Source of the DNA: Gilvimarinus agarilyticus
Lineage (GTDB): Bacteria; Pseudomonadota; Gammaproteobacteria; Pseudomonadales; Cellvibrionaceae
Direction: 5' to 3'
DNA: 64,000 nt
Assembly (NCBI RefSeq): GCF_000832015.1
Contig: NZ_JXCJ01000001.1
Coordinates: 462,903 to 526,902 of the forward strand
Shown here: positions 37,080-45,169 of the stretch, one piece after another
Layout: each line of letters begins with the position of its first letter
Position numbering within the stretch: position 1 is the stretch's first letter
Notes under the pieces: generated by a model
Seen by the model: the letters and a program-made list of their open reading frames with translations, nothing else
What the model was told of the DNA's origin: nothing
Database searches by the model: none
Translations under genes and position numbers: made by a program

Positions 37080-37495
37080 TAACGGTCCTGGTGCTCTGTC
37101 AAAGTAGAATGTCATCTTCAGTGTTATCGTGGTGGTGCGCCGCAGGGCACCTGTGCAGGCAACAGCCCTTACCCGCGAGGCGCACCTTAGCGGAAACGCC
37201 GACAAACCAACCGAATACGACATTGCCCCCAGACAAAGCACTCGCTTTTAATAAGCGCAGTATTATGCCGTGGCCGCGACCCAAAATCGTTGTCGCCAGT
37301 CACGCTGCGGGTGCCGGCAAGGAGGTTTCTCACACCTATCAGAACAAACTTTTGTTATGATCTTGCTCATTATGTGATTGGGTAGACACCTGCGCCCGAT
37401 CGAATAACACAGGCCGATCTACGAATCCGCATATAATAACTAGATTAAAACACAAACCCGGCAACCACCACAGCCTCAAATCTTTGGAGCCCTGC
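37080..37495. other. Divergent regulatory region between the two redox operons
   Basis: 416 bases separating the two divergent operons. A perfect -10-like TATAAT lies at 37432-37437, about 60 bases before the ATG at 37496, but no convincing -35 is seen. Both operons could share regulators bound here. Confidence 0.45.
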
Positions 37496-38713
37496 ATGTC
37501 GCTCTGTTCGCCCCCCAACTTACGCCTGGGTGCCTTGGCCCTCGGGATGAGTATTCTCGCCGCCACGGCCACCGCTGGCCCGCGCGAGCAGGCGCTAACC
37601 ATTCACTCGCGTATTGCAGGGGTACCGCCCAGCACTCAGGTGCTCACACAAATGAGCGATTTGATTGAGGCCGGTAACACCGCTCAGGCGGTGCACATCG
37701 CCATGGACAACGACGGCTTTTACCGCGCCACCTTGCAAACCTGGATAACCCCCTGGACCAACCGCGAAATGACCGCTTTTGCGCCGCTCAATGACTACAC
37801 CGCCACGGTGATGGGGCTGATTCGCGACGAGGCCGATTTTCGCGATGTATTAGTGGGCGACGTACTTTATACCGGCGCCGATAGCCTTGGTCTGCCGCCC
37901 TACAGCAGCAGTAACAATGAGCACTACCAGGCGTTGCAGCAAAGCAGCGCGCCGCTGGGCAGCTCGCTGGTGCGCCGTACGCAATCGCAAATAAGCGAGG
38001 TGCCGGCCCACGCCACCGCAGGGGTCATTACCAGCCGCGCCGCGGCCAAAGCGTTTTTTGTCGCCGGTACTAACCGCGCCATGTTCCGTTTTACCCTGCT
38101 CAACCATTTGTGCCGCGATCTAGAGCAAGTGCACGACGTAACCCGCACGCCCGATCGCATTCGCCAGGACGTAAGCCGCAGCCCCGGCGGTGACAGCCGG
38201 GTGTTTTTAAACAACTGCGTAGGCTGCCACGCGGGTATGGACCCAATGGCCCAGGCCTTTGCCTATTACGATTACGAGTACAACGCCGCCACCGACCCGG
38301 ACGCCGAGAATGGCGCGATTCACTACAACACCGCCGGCGACGTCGACCCGGCCAGCGGCAACCGCACCGAGGGCAAATACCACATCAACGCCAGCACCTT
38401 TGCCCCCGGCTACGTTACCCCCAATGACCAGTGGCAAAACTATTGGCGCGAAGGCCCCAACGCCATTCTCGCGTGGGACCCAACCCTCGAGGGCGGCGGC
38501 ACCGGCGCTAAAAGCTTGGGCCGCGAGCTGGCCAACTCGGGCGCCTTTGCCAGCTGCCAGGTAGAAAAGGTGTTTACCCAGGTGTGCCTGCGCAAACCCG
38601 GCAACGCCGCCGACCGCGCTCTGGTGAGCGATGCCACCGCCGCCTTTGCCGCCAGTGGCTACAACTTAAAACAGGTGTTTATCGACACCGCCAACTACTG
38701 CAAAGGTGAATAA
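37496..38713 (+). CDS. Secreted mono-heme c-type cytochrome-like protein (DUF1588/DUF1585-like)
   Basis: About 405 residues. Signal peptide 1-28 (ending ATATAG). One CxxCH site, CVGCH at 241-245, sits in the block CVGCHAGMDPMAQAFAYYDY, which resembles the heme motif CxxCHxxMDPxGxALExxD of planctomycete/myxobacterial DUF1588-DUF1585 proteins. ATG at 37496 is preceded by GGAG with a six-base spacer; a TTG at 37484 would add four residues. First gene of a three-gene operon, one base before the next gene. Substrate unknown. Confidence 0.75.
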   Translation: MSLCSPPNLRLGALALGMSILAATATAGPREQALTIHSRIAGVPPSTQVLTQMSDLIEAGNTAQAVHIAMDNDGFYRATLQTWITPWTNREMTAFAPLNDYTATVMGLIRDEADFRDVLVGDVLYTGADSLGLPPYSSSNNEHYQALQQSSAPLGSSLVRRTQSQISEVPAHATAGVITSRAAAKAFFVAGTNRAMFRFTLLNHLCRDLEQVHDVTRTPDRIRQDVSRSPGGDSRVFLNNCVGCHAGMDPMAQAFAYYDYEYNAATDPDAENGAIHYNTAGDVDPASGNRTEGKYHINASTFAPGYVTPNDQWQNYWREGPNAILAWDPTLEGGGTGAKSLGRELANSGAFASCQVEKVFTQVCLRKPGNAADRALVSDATAAFAASGYNLKQVFIDTANYCKGE

Positions 38714-38714
38714 C

Positions 38715-41210
38715 ATGGCGGCCGCGATACACACAGCAAAAACCACTTTACCCCTCTGGCTTGCGGGCCTGTTAAGCGCCGCACTGCTGGCCGGTTGTGG
38801 CTCGGGCAGCGGGCAGTCCACCACGCCCAACGTCAAGCCCGACGACGGCGAAGACACCAGCCGCCCCGGTGTTGTTTACAACGGCCCCGCGCCATTAACT
38901 GAAGACATCCAAAACTTTAAATTGTATGTGTGGGACAACTTAGCGCTCGACGACCGCTGCGGCAGTTGCCACGTCGTGGGCGGCAACGATCCAATGTTTG
39001 TGCGCACCGACGATATCAACCAGGCCTATCAGGCGGCCGTGCCCTTGGTGGATTTACACACCCCGGTACTGTCGCGCATGGTGAGCAAAGTGGCCGGCGG
39101 CCACAATTGCTGGCTCGATAGCGACACCGCCTGCGCCGATATTGTCACCGGCTACATTACCGAGTGGGCAGCGGCGGCCGGCAGCATCAGCAACGAGATC
39201 GTGCTCACCGCCCCCGAGATTAAAGAGGTAGGCGGCAGCAAAAACTTTCCGCCAGACAACAGCGACTACGCCGCGACCGTCTACCCCGTGGTAAATCAGT
39301 ACTGCAGCGCGTGCCACGCCGAGAGCGCACCTCTAATGCAACAGCCGTTTATCGGCAGCAGCGATGTGCAAGTCTCTTACGAGGCGGCCCGCAGCCGTAT
39401 GCGGCTAGACGCCCCGGCTAATTCGCGCCTGGTAGAGCGCCTAGCACAAGAGTCGCACAATTGCTGGAGTAGCTCCTGCGCCAACGACGCGCAAACCATG
39501 GCCGATGCCATCGCCGCGTTTGCCGATTTGGTGCCGGTCACCCAAGTGGACCCCGAGCTTGTGACCAGTAAAGCACTGCAATTGGCCGACGGTAGCGTAG
39601 CCAGCGCCAACGGCCGCGCCGACAACTACATTATTGCCCGCTACGAGTTTAAAACCGGCAGCGGCGCCATCGCCTACGACACCAGCGGCGTCAACCCCGC
39701 CGCCGATTTATCCCTGTATGGCGACGTCGATTGGATGTCCAGCTGGGGCCTGCGCTTTAACGACGGCAAGGCCCAGGCCTCGACCCAAACCAGCCGCAAA
39801 CTGTTTGATCAAATCAGCAGCACCGGCGAGTACTCCATCGAGGCGTGGGTGATTCCGTCCAACGTCAGCCAAGAGGACGCCCGCATCGTCAGCTACTCGG
39901 GCAGCACCGAGGTGCGCAACTTTGCGCTGGACCAAAACCTCTACAACTACACCCACTACCACCGCAGCTCCAGCACTAACAGCAACGGCATGCCGGCCAT
40001 CGTGACGGCCGATGCCGACGAGCGCGCTCAGGCCAGCTTGCAGCACGTGGTGGTTACCTTTGATCCGGTCAATGGCCGGCGCATTTACGTCAATGGTGAA
40101 TTTACCGGCGATGCCGACCCAAGCGCCATCGGCAACCTCAACGAGTGGGACTCGAGCTTCGCCTTGGTATTAGGCAACGAGGTGTCATCCAACCGCACCT
40201 GGAGCGGCGCCGTGCGCTTTTTGGCCGTGCACAACCGCGCGTTATCGGCCCAGTCCATCCACGACAACTTTGAGGCCGGGGTAGGCGAGACTTACTACCT
40301 GCTGTTTAGCATTAGCGAGCTCATCGATGTGGCCGATGCCTATATCGTGTTTCAGGCGCAGCAGTTTGACGATTACAGCTACCTGTTTAGCGAGCCGTTT
40401 TTTACCCGCCTGAGCGACGACCCCATCCCCACGGTGCCGGTTAAAGGTATTCGCATTGGCGTTAACGGCCGCGAGGCGATTGTCGGCCAGGTATTTGCCG
40501 CGCTCGACACCGAGATCAACGCCGCCGACTACGCAAACGGGCAACAGCCGTTATCGCGCCAGGGCGCCGTGCTGGCGTTAGAGCAGGGCAGCGATCTGGA
40601 CACCTTCTTTTTAACCTTCGACCAACTGGGCGAGCACCGCTTTGCTAGGGTCGAGGCCGAGCCACCGGCGCCACAGCCGCCGGCGGATATTGCCGATCAG
40701 CCCAGCCTGGGCATTAAAAGCTTTGCCAGCATCAACGCCTCGCTGGCCGCCATGACCGGCATCAGCCACAGCAACGCGGCGGTGCACGCCACCTACGAGA
40801 AAGTCGAGCAACAACTGCCTACCACCAGCGCGCTGGATACCTTTGTGGCGGCGCAGCAAATGGGCATTACGCAGTTATCGGTGGCCTACTGCAACGCGTT
40901 AGTCAACGATACGGCCAAGCGCGCGGCGTTTTTCCCGGGCTTTGATTTCTCGCAAGTGCCGGGCGCCGCGTTTAGCGCCAGCGGCCGCAACCACATTATC
41001 GACCCGCTGCTCAACGCGCTGGTCGCCGCCGAGGTTAACGGCAGCTCGCTGGCCACTCAGGCCAACCCCTCCAGCACCCGTGCCGAGCTAAACAAACTGA
41101 TCGATACCATGACTGTGTGCTCTGGCGACTGTAACGCCGAGCGCACCGCCACCACTGTCAAAGCCACCTGCGCCGCCGCCCTCGGCAGCGCCATCATGCT
41201 AGTTCACTAA
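38715..41210 (+). CDS. Di-heme lipoprotein with LamG/concanavalin-like domain
   Basis: About 831 residues; lipobox LAGC places the acylated Cys at about 28. Two c-heme sites, CGSCH at 82-86 and CSACH at 197-201, each followed about 45 residues later by an HNCW-x(3-6)-C element, so the N-terminal third is an internal duplication. Residues about 300-530 form a LamG/jelly-roll domain (YSIEAWVIPSNVSQEDARIV, VVTFDPVNGRRIYVNGEF). The rest is unassigned. ATG at 38715 follows the previous stop by one base; a GTG at 38706 is the alternative. Confidence 0.8.
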   Translation: MAAAIHTAKTTLPLWLAGLLSAALLAGCGSGSGQSTTPNVKPDDGEDTSRPGVVYNGPAPLTEDIQNFKLYVWDNLALDDRCGSCHVVGGNDPMFVRTDDINQAYQAAVPLVDLHTPVLSRMVSKVAGGHNCWLDSDTACADIVTGYITEWAAAAGSISNEIVLTAPEIKEVGGSKNFPPDNSDYAATVYPVVNQYCSACHAESAPLMQQPFIGSSDVQVSYEAARSRMRLDAPANSRLVERLAQESHNCWSSSCANDAQTMADAIAAFADLVPVTQVDPELVTSKALQLADGSVASANGRADNYIIARYEFKTGSGAIAYDTSGVNPAADLSLYGDVDWMSSWGLRFNDGKAQASTQTSRKLFDQISSTGEYSIEAWVIPSNVSQEDARIVSYSGSTEVRNFALDQNLYNYTHYHRSSSTNSNGMPAIVTADADERAQASLQHVVVTFDPVNGRRIYVNGEFTGDADPSAIGNLNEWDSSFALVLGNEVSSNRTWSGAVRFLAVHNRALSAQSIHDNFEAGVGETYYLLFSISELIDVADAYIVFQAQQFDDYSYLFSEPFFTRLSDDPIPTVPVKGIRIGVNGREAIVGQVFAALDTEINAADYANGQQPLSRQGAVLALEQGSDLDTFFLTFDQLGEHRFARVEAEPPAPQPPADIADQPSLGIKSFASINASLAAMTGISHSNAAVHATYEKVEQQLPTTSALDTFVAAQQMGITQLSVAYCNALVNDTAKRAAFFPGFDFSQVPGAAFSASGRNHIIDPLLNALVAAEVNGSSLATQANPSSTRAELNKLIDTMTVCSGDCNAERTATTVKATCAAALGSAIMLVH

Positions 41211-41226
41211 CGGAGCAGACTGCCTT

Positions 41227-42810
41227 ATGAGTAAATACCGCGCGCCTCTGCATCCGGATGCACCGCTTAAACTGAACAGCCACCACCGGCCCATTAGCCG
41301 GCGCGATTTAATCGCCCAGGGCTTTCGCACCGGCGGCGCTACCTTAACCGGCGCCTCGCTAATGACCCTGCTGGCGGGCAACGCCAATGCCGCGTTATCG
41401 CCCGATATTAACGCCATGCGCCAGGCCTGCGGCATTGCCAGCCAGGGCGCGGGTAAAATACCGTTTATCTGCTTCGATTTAGCCGGTGGCGCCAATATTG
41501 CCGGCTCTAATGTGTTGGTGGGCGGCGCCGGCGGCCAGCTCGATACGCTATCGGCCAGCGGCTACACCAAGCAGGGCCTGCCCGGCGACATGACGCCCGA
41601 CAGCAGCACCGGCGATTTTGTGAATCGCGATTTAGGCCTCGCGTTTCACACCGACAGCGGCATGCTGCGCGGCATTTTAGAGCGTGTCGCCCCAGGTACG
41701 GCGGCGGCCGTTAACGGTGCGGTAATTCCCGCCCGCTCCGAGAACGACACCGGCAACAACCCCCACAACCCCATGTACGGCATTAACCGCGCCGGCGCCA
41801 ACGGCTCGCTGCTCTCTTTGATTGGCTCGCGCGCCAGCGACTCAGGCGGAAACTCTATGGCGCCCTCGATGCTGATTAACCCCGAGGCGCGCCCCACCAA
41901 AGTCGACCGCCCCAGCGATGTCACAGGCTTAGTGGATGTGGGCGATTTGGTGAGCTTGCTCAGCCAATCTGACACCGTCGCGGTCATGGAATCTATGGTG
42001 CGTTTAAGCAACGCCAAACTGGGCGCGGTGGATACCGGCAGCAACCGCGATGCCGCGCTTAAAGAGTTAATGCGCTGCGGCTACGTAAAAAGCGCCGATT
42101 TAGCCGACCGCTTTGGCAACCCCGCGGCCATCGACCCGATTGCCGATGCGGATATCGTCGGCCCCGGCGGTATTTTTAGCTTTGACGAGTTTGATAACGA
42201 CAGCGAGTTTCGCAAAACCGCTTCGGTCATGAAGCTGGTCATGAGCGGCTACGCTGGTGCCGGCACCATTACCATGGGCGGCTACGACTACCACACCGGC
42301 GATCGGTCCACAGGTGAGATTCGCGACTTACGCGCCGGCCGCTGCATCGGCGCCTGTTTAGAATACGCCGCCCGCATGGGCGTACCGGTTATGATTTACG
42401 TATTCTCCGACGGCTCGGTGTTCTCAAACGGCATGCTGGATGAATCCGCCGAGGGCCGTGGCAAAGGCGTCTGGACCGGCGACAACCAACAAACCGCCGC
42501 CAGCTACTTTTTGGTGTACAACCCAAGCGGCCGGCCCACTATTTTAGGTGGCTCTGCCGCTGCGCAAGCGTCGCACCAACAGCTCGGGTTTATGCGCTCC
42601 AGCGGCGATGTTGAAACCGCCTCAAGCCCAGCGGCCAATAATGTGAACCTATTGGTCGAGACCTTGGTGCTGAACTATATGGCGCTGCACGGCGAGCAAA
42701 ATTTGTTTTCTACGCTGTTTCCACAGCATGGGCTGGGTAACGCCACGGCGTTAGATCGGATGACGGCGATGAACCCGATTTGTGATGGAACGATTGGGAA
42801 TTTGGTTTAG
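41227..42810 (+). CDS. Tat-exported DUF1501-like protein
   Basis: 527 residues with an N-terminal twin-arginine signal (PISRRDLIAQGF then a hydrophobic stretch ending GNANA). The body resembles DUF1501/sulfatase-like secreted proteins: KIPFICFDLAGGANIAGSN, GGYDYHTGDRSTGEIRDLRA and GVPVMIYVFSDGSVFSNG. Tat export implies a folded, possibly cofactor- or metal-bound protein. It closes the operon after the two heme proteins; the heme/Tat pairing parallels DUF1588-type and DUF1501/1552-type pairs elsewhere. A duplicate of its last 25 codons occurs at 44141-44215. Confidence 0.8.
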   Translation: MSKYRAPLHPDAPLKLNSHHRPISRRDLIAQGFRTGGATLTGASLMTLLAGNANAALSPDINAMRQACGIASQGAGKIPFICFDLAGGANIAGSNVLVGGAGGQLDTLSASGYTKQGLPGDMTPDSSTGDFVNRDLGLAFHTDSGMLRGILERVAPGTAAAVNGAVIPARSENDTGNNPHNPMYGINRAGANGSLLSLIGSRASDSGGNSMAPSMLINPEARPTKVDRPSDVTGLVDVGDLVSLLSQSDTVAVMESMVRLSNAKLGAVDTGSNRDAALKELMRCGYVKSADLADRFGNPAAIDPIADADIVGPGGIFSFDEFDNDSEFRKTASVMKLVMSGYAGAGTITMGGYDYHTGDRSTGEIRDLRAGRCIGACLEYAARMGVPVMIYVFSDGSVFSNGMLDESAEGRGKGVWTGDNQQTAASYFLVYNPSGRPTILGGSAAAQASHQQLGFMRSSGDVETASSPAANNVNLLVETLVLNYMALHGEQNLFSTLFPQHGLGNATALDRMTAMNPICDGTIGNLV

Positions 42811-42856
42811 CGCGCGGTTGGGTACACCGCCGTCATCCCAGACCCTCTACAGCGTC

Positions 42857-42878
42857 ATCCCGGACCCCGATCCGGGAT
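42857..42878. repeat. Short palindromic intergenic repeat
   Basis: ATCCCGGA-CCCCGA-TCCGGGAT, a perfect 8-bp inverted repeat, preceded at 42834 by a partial copy of its left flank (CGTCATCCCAGACCC). This type of 'CGTCATCCCGGACCC' palindrome is common in marine proteobacteria. Could also terminate the redox operon. Confidence 0.6.
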
Positions 42879-42939
42879 CCAGTGAACGAAGCTGCTAAGT
42901 GTAGAGCTGGAACTTAACGATTGAATGATCATTAATTTT

Positions 42940-43216
42940 TAGCTGGGTGCGCTCTGTCACCGCACGGGCGAAGCACTCTTCTGCTTGTCCAGAAAAGTAA
43001 TCAAAAGAGGACACCCCGGCATCTCAGCCCTCGGCAACTGCTCCTGCGTTGCTCTATTCAGCTACATCCCTGTAGCGATTCGGGTTCCCTCGCTCCAGCC
43101 GATTTTAGAGGGCCGCATCGACACGCCGTCCCTGGCGTGACGATGGCTTGCGCAAATGTCCTATTTGCTTACCCCCTAAAATGGGCCTGCGCTCGGCTGG
43201 CTGCAGGGGGCGTAAA
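42940..43216 (+). repeat. Structured dispersed repeat, copy R2
   Basis: Matches R1 (inverse orientation) and R3. Stems: ACTCTTCTG/CAGAAAAGT at 42975-42998 (one mismatch), GCTACA/TGTAGC at 43061-43076 (loop TCCC), CATCG-A-CACGCC/GGCGTG-A-CGATG at 43116-43145 (loop GTCCCT), GCAAAT/ATTTGC at 43152-43168 (loop GTCCT). The last two are enclosed by ATTTTAG/CTAAAAT (43102-43108 with 43176-43182) and CCAGCCG/CGGCTGG (43095-43101 with 43194-43200). No gene. Confidence 0.85.
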
Positions 43217-43294
43217 ACACCACTTCGTCGTTAGCTTTTATACCAGCCCACTAGATAAGCTAAGCTCAAACTTACGATCACATTAAAACAGTTG

Positions 43295-43318
43295 AATAAT
43301 AACTTATATGTTATTATT
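43295..43318. promoter_or_regulatory. Palindromic operator candidate for the toxin-antitoxin operon
   Basis: AATAATAAC-TTATAT-GTTATTATT, a perfect 9-bp inverted repeat, 24 bases before the toxin start; the TATAT centre could double as a -10. Autoregulation by the antitoxin is the usual arrangement. Confidence 0.6.
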
Positions 43319-43341
43319 ATGAGCAAAAGGGAGTTTGATCT

Positions 43342-43686
43342 GTGGTATTGCCTGCAATCCAGCGAAAAACCCAAGAGTATTTGGTTCAGGATGGCCGAGC
43401 GCCATTTCGGGATTGGCTGATGGGGCTCAAAGATACTAGAGCGCAGGTAAAAATCACCAAGGCTGTAACTCAAATGGAAGCTGGAAACTTTGGCGATCAT
43501 AAGCCCATTACAGGTGGTAATGGTTTGCAGGAGCGCAGAATCAATTACGGCCCAGGTTATCGAATTTATTACATCACCGAAGGCGATGAGTTGATCATAT
43601 TGTTCGCTGGCAGCGATAAATCAGATCAACAGGCAGTTATCGATACCGCTAAAACATATTTAACCGATTACAGAGCGAGAAAGTGA
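43342..43686 (+). CDS. Type II toxin, RelE/ParE-superfamily addiction-module killer (HigB-like)
   Basis: 114 residues of the TIGR02683/PF05973 killer family: FRDWLMGLKDTRAQVKITKA, then the core GLQERRINYGPGYRIYY and LFAGSDKSDQQ. Members are usually ribosome-dependent mRNA interferases. Start GTG at 43342 with AGGGAG eight bases upstream. The antitoxin lies 83 bases downstream; toxin-first order is typical of this family. Probably an acquired module inserted between the Tat gene and its duplicated tail. Confidence 0.88.
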   Translation: MVLPAIQRKTQEYLVQDGRAPFRDWLMGLKDTRAQVKITKAVTQMEAGNFGDHKPITGGNGLQERRINYGPGYRIYYITEGDELIILFAGSDKSDQQAVIDTAKTYLTDYRARK

Positions 43687-43769
43687 GATACAGACTTCTC
43701 GCTTAGCAAATCTAGGGCGCTGCCTACAATAAAGGCGGCACAAAAAAGTAAACGATGAGGTAACCTCAA

Positions 43770-44093
43770 ATGGCCTTAACCCGAGAATTTAAAGATACCG
43801 TTATGGAGCTTTGCAAAGACCCCGCGTATCGCAAAGGGTTATTGCTAGAGGCTCTGGAGTCTTATCTTGAAGGCGATATCGTCGTCGGTAACTCCATGCT
43901 TCGCGATTACCTGAATGGCACACAAGCCTTTGCCGAGATCGCACATAACTTGCAAATTCAAGAGGCTGGACTTCGCCGTATGGTTAGCCCCAGCGGTAAT
44001 GCTACCGCTAAGAATTTATTCCGGCTGTTTAAAGCCTGTCAGGATCGCGAAGGAATTCGCTCCGCAGATGAGTTTTTAGGGTATGCGGCTTAG
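43770..44093 (+). CDS. Cognate HTH antitoxin
   Basis: 107 residues with a C-terminal helix-turn-helix of the antidote family paired with TIGR02683 toxins (AEIAHNLQIQEAGLRRMVSP and GNATAKNLFRLFKACQD). It would neutralise the toxin and repress the operon, likely at the palindrome 43295-43318. Its ribosome-binding site GAGG sits in a tiny hairpin GAGG-TAA-CCTC (43757-43767), which could temper translation. Confidence 0.82.
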   Translation: MALTREFKDTVMELCKDPAYRKGLLLEALESYLEGDIVVGNSMLRDYLNGTQAFAEIAHNLQIQEAGLRRMVSPSGNATAKNLFRLFKACQDREGIRSADEFLGYAA

Positions 44094-44140
44094 GCTTTAT
44101 TGTCACAATGTGAATGGTGGGGCCTGACGCCCGATGCGAC

Positions 44141-44215
44141 GGGAACGCTACGGCGTTGGATCGGGTGACGGCGATGGCGCCGATTTGTGATGGGACGGTT
44201 GAGGATTTGGTTTAG
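44141..44215 (+). pseudogene. 3' remnant duplicate of the Tat DUF1501-like gene
   Basis: 75 bases aligning without gaps to 42736-42810, the last 24 codons plus stop of the Tat protein gene: 64 of 75 bases and 19 of 24 residues agree by my count. It encodes GNATALDRVTAMAPICDGTV then EDLV and TAG. No start or upstream body is left. As in the intact locus, a copy of the structured repeat follows. Confidence 0.85.
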
Positions 44216-44290
44216 GGGGCTGTGCGCGCTTTTTGTTTAAAGCTCTATACTTTCTGGATTTGAGCTAGAGATTCGCTTGTTCCAGTTTTC

Positions 44291-44515
44291 TAGCTGGGTG
44301 CGCTCTGTCGCCGCGCGGGCGAGTTACTTCTTGCGATGCGGCAAGAAGTAACCAAGAAACGCACCCTGGCATCACGACCTTCGGCTTCCCTCATTCCAGC
44401 TGATTTTAGGGGCACGGCTTGACGGGGCGTCCATGCCCCGACAAGCTCTTTCGCGAAATCCATTTCGCTCAACCCCTAAAATCAACTTCCATTCGGCGTG
44501 CTGCAAGGGATTTGG
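44291..44515 (+). repeat. Structured dispersed repeat, copy R3
   Basis: Same layout as R2 with different stem bases: GTTACTTCTTGC/GCAAGAAGTAAC at 44323-44352 (perfect 12 bp), GCTTG-A-CGGGGC/GCCCCG-A-CAAGC at 44417-44446 (loop GTCCAT), GCGAAAT/ATTTCGC at 44453-44468, enclosed by ATTTTAGGGG/CCCCTAAAAT (44403-44412 with 44473-44482). The first 20 bases are nearly identical to the start of R2. No gene. Confidence 0.85.
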
Positions 44516-44644
44516 GCACCGTGCGAGATTTAGGCTTTATCACATGCAAAATAAAAATCAAAGGACTCGAACCTCATTACCTCTGCCTTACAAAAAAATC
44601 GTCGACTCTGTTAATCTATCGTCACTATTATTCTGGAGCGTTCG

Positions 44645-44992
44645 ATGTCTGAAGACCCTTTAAAAACCTTGTCCGACCAAATAACTGAGGCTCACACTAA
44701 GATTCAGCAGTCCCACCAACACATCAACCCAGTGGTTGAGGTACGCCGTGGCTTGCGCGATACCGGTATTCCCGCCGATGTTATGACGGTTGATTGCTTG
44801 CGTACCCGCCGACGCATTATGTTGATATTGCATGATGGAGAGCCAGGCATATTGCTCTATCAGTTTGCAAGTCTGGATGAAGAGGCTGATGACGAGTTTC
44901 AGCGCAAGAGTTTGTCTGAGATGGGGGTTGATGTGCTGTTTGACTGGATGCAGGACTACTTCTCTGACTCTCCCAAATTGAAAAATCACTAA
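44645..44992 (+). CDS. Conserved hypothetical protein
   Basis: 115 residues, acidic, no signal peptide or TM helix. Contains MTVDCLRTRRRIMLILHDGE and a C-terminal amphipathic helix (MGVDVLFDWMQDYF). I do not recognise the family. It lies between R3 and the broken IS110 element in an accessory region; may be plasmid- or prophage-like in origin, but composition is close to its neighbours. Confidence 0.6.
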   Translation: MSEDPLKTLSDQITEAHTKIQQSHQHINPVVEVRRGLRDTGIPADVMTVDCLRTRRRIMLILHDGEPGILLYQFASLDEEADDEFQRKSLSEMGVDVLFDWMQDYFSDSPKLKNH

Positions 44993-45169
44993 AAAATAGA
45001 CCGATTGAGAAAGTGGAGGGTGGCCTTAATATCAAGCTTGGATTAAACCTTGCATCTTACACTTTCATGTAAGTGGTAAGACCTGATAAACATAAGGCAG
45101 CCTCGCCCCACCACCGTGGCAGTGAGGACTACAATGGTTGTCGACCAAAACAAATCATTGGAGGCTGTT

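Noticed and set aside
44290-44663. Small frames inside R3 and up to the 44645 gene
   Set aside because: Products are arginine-rich translations of hairpin DNA with no ribosome-binding site.
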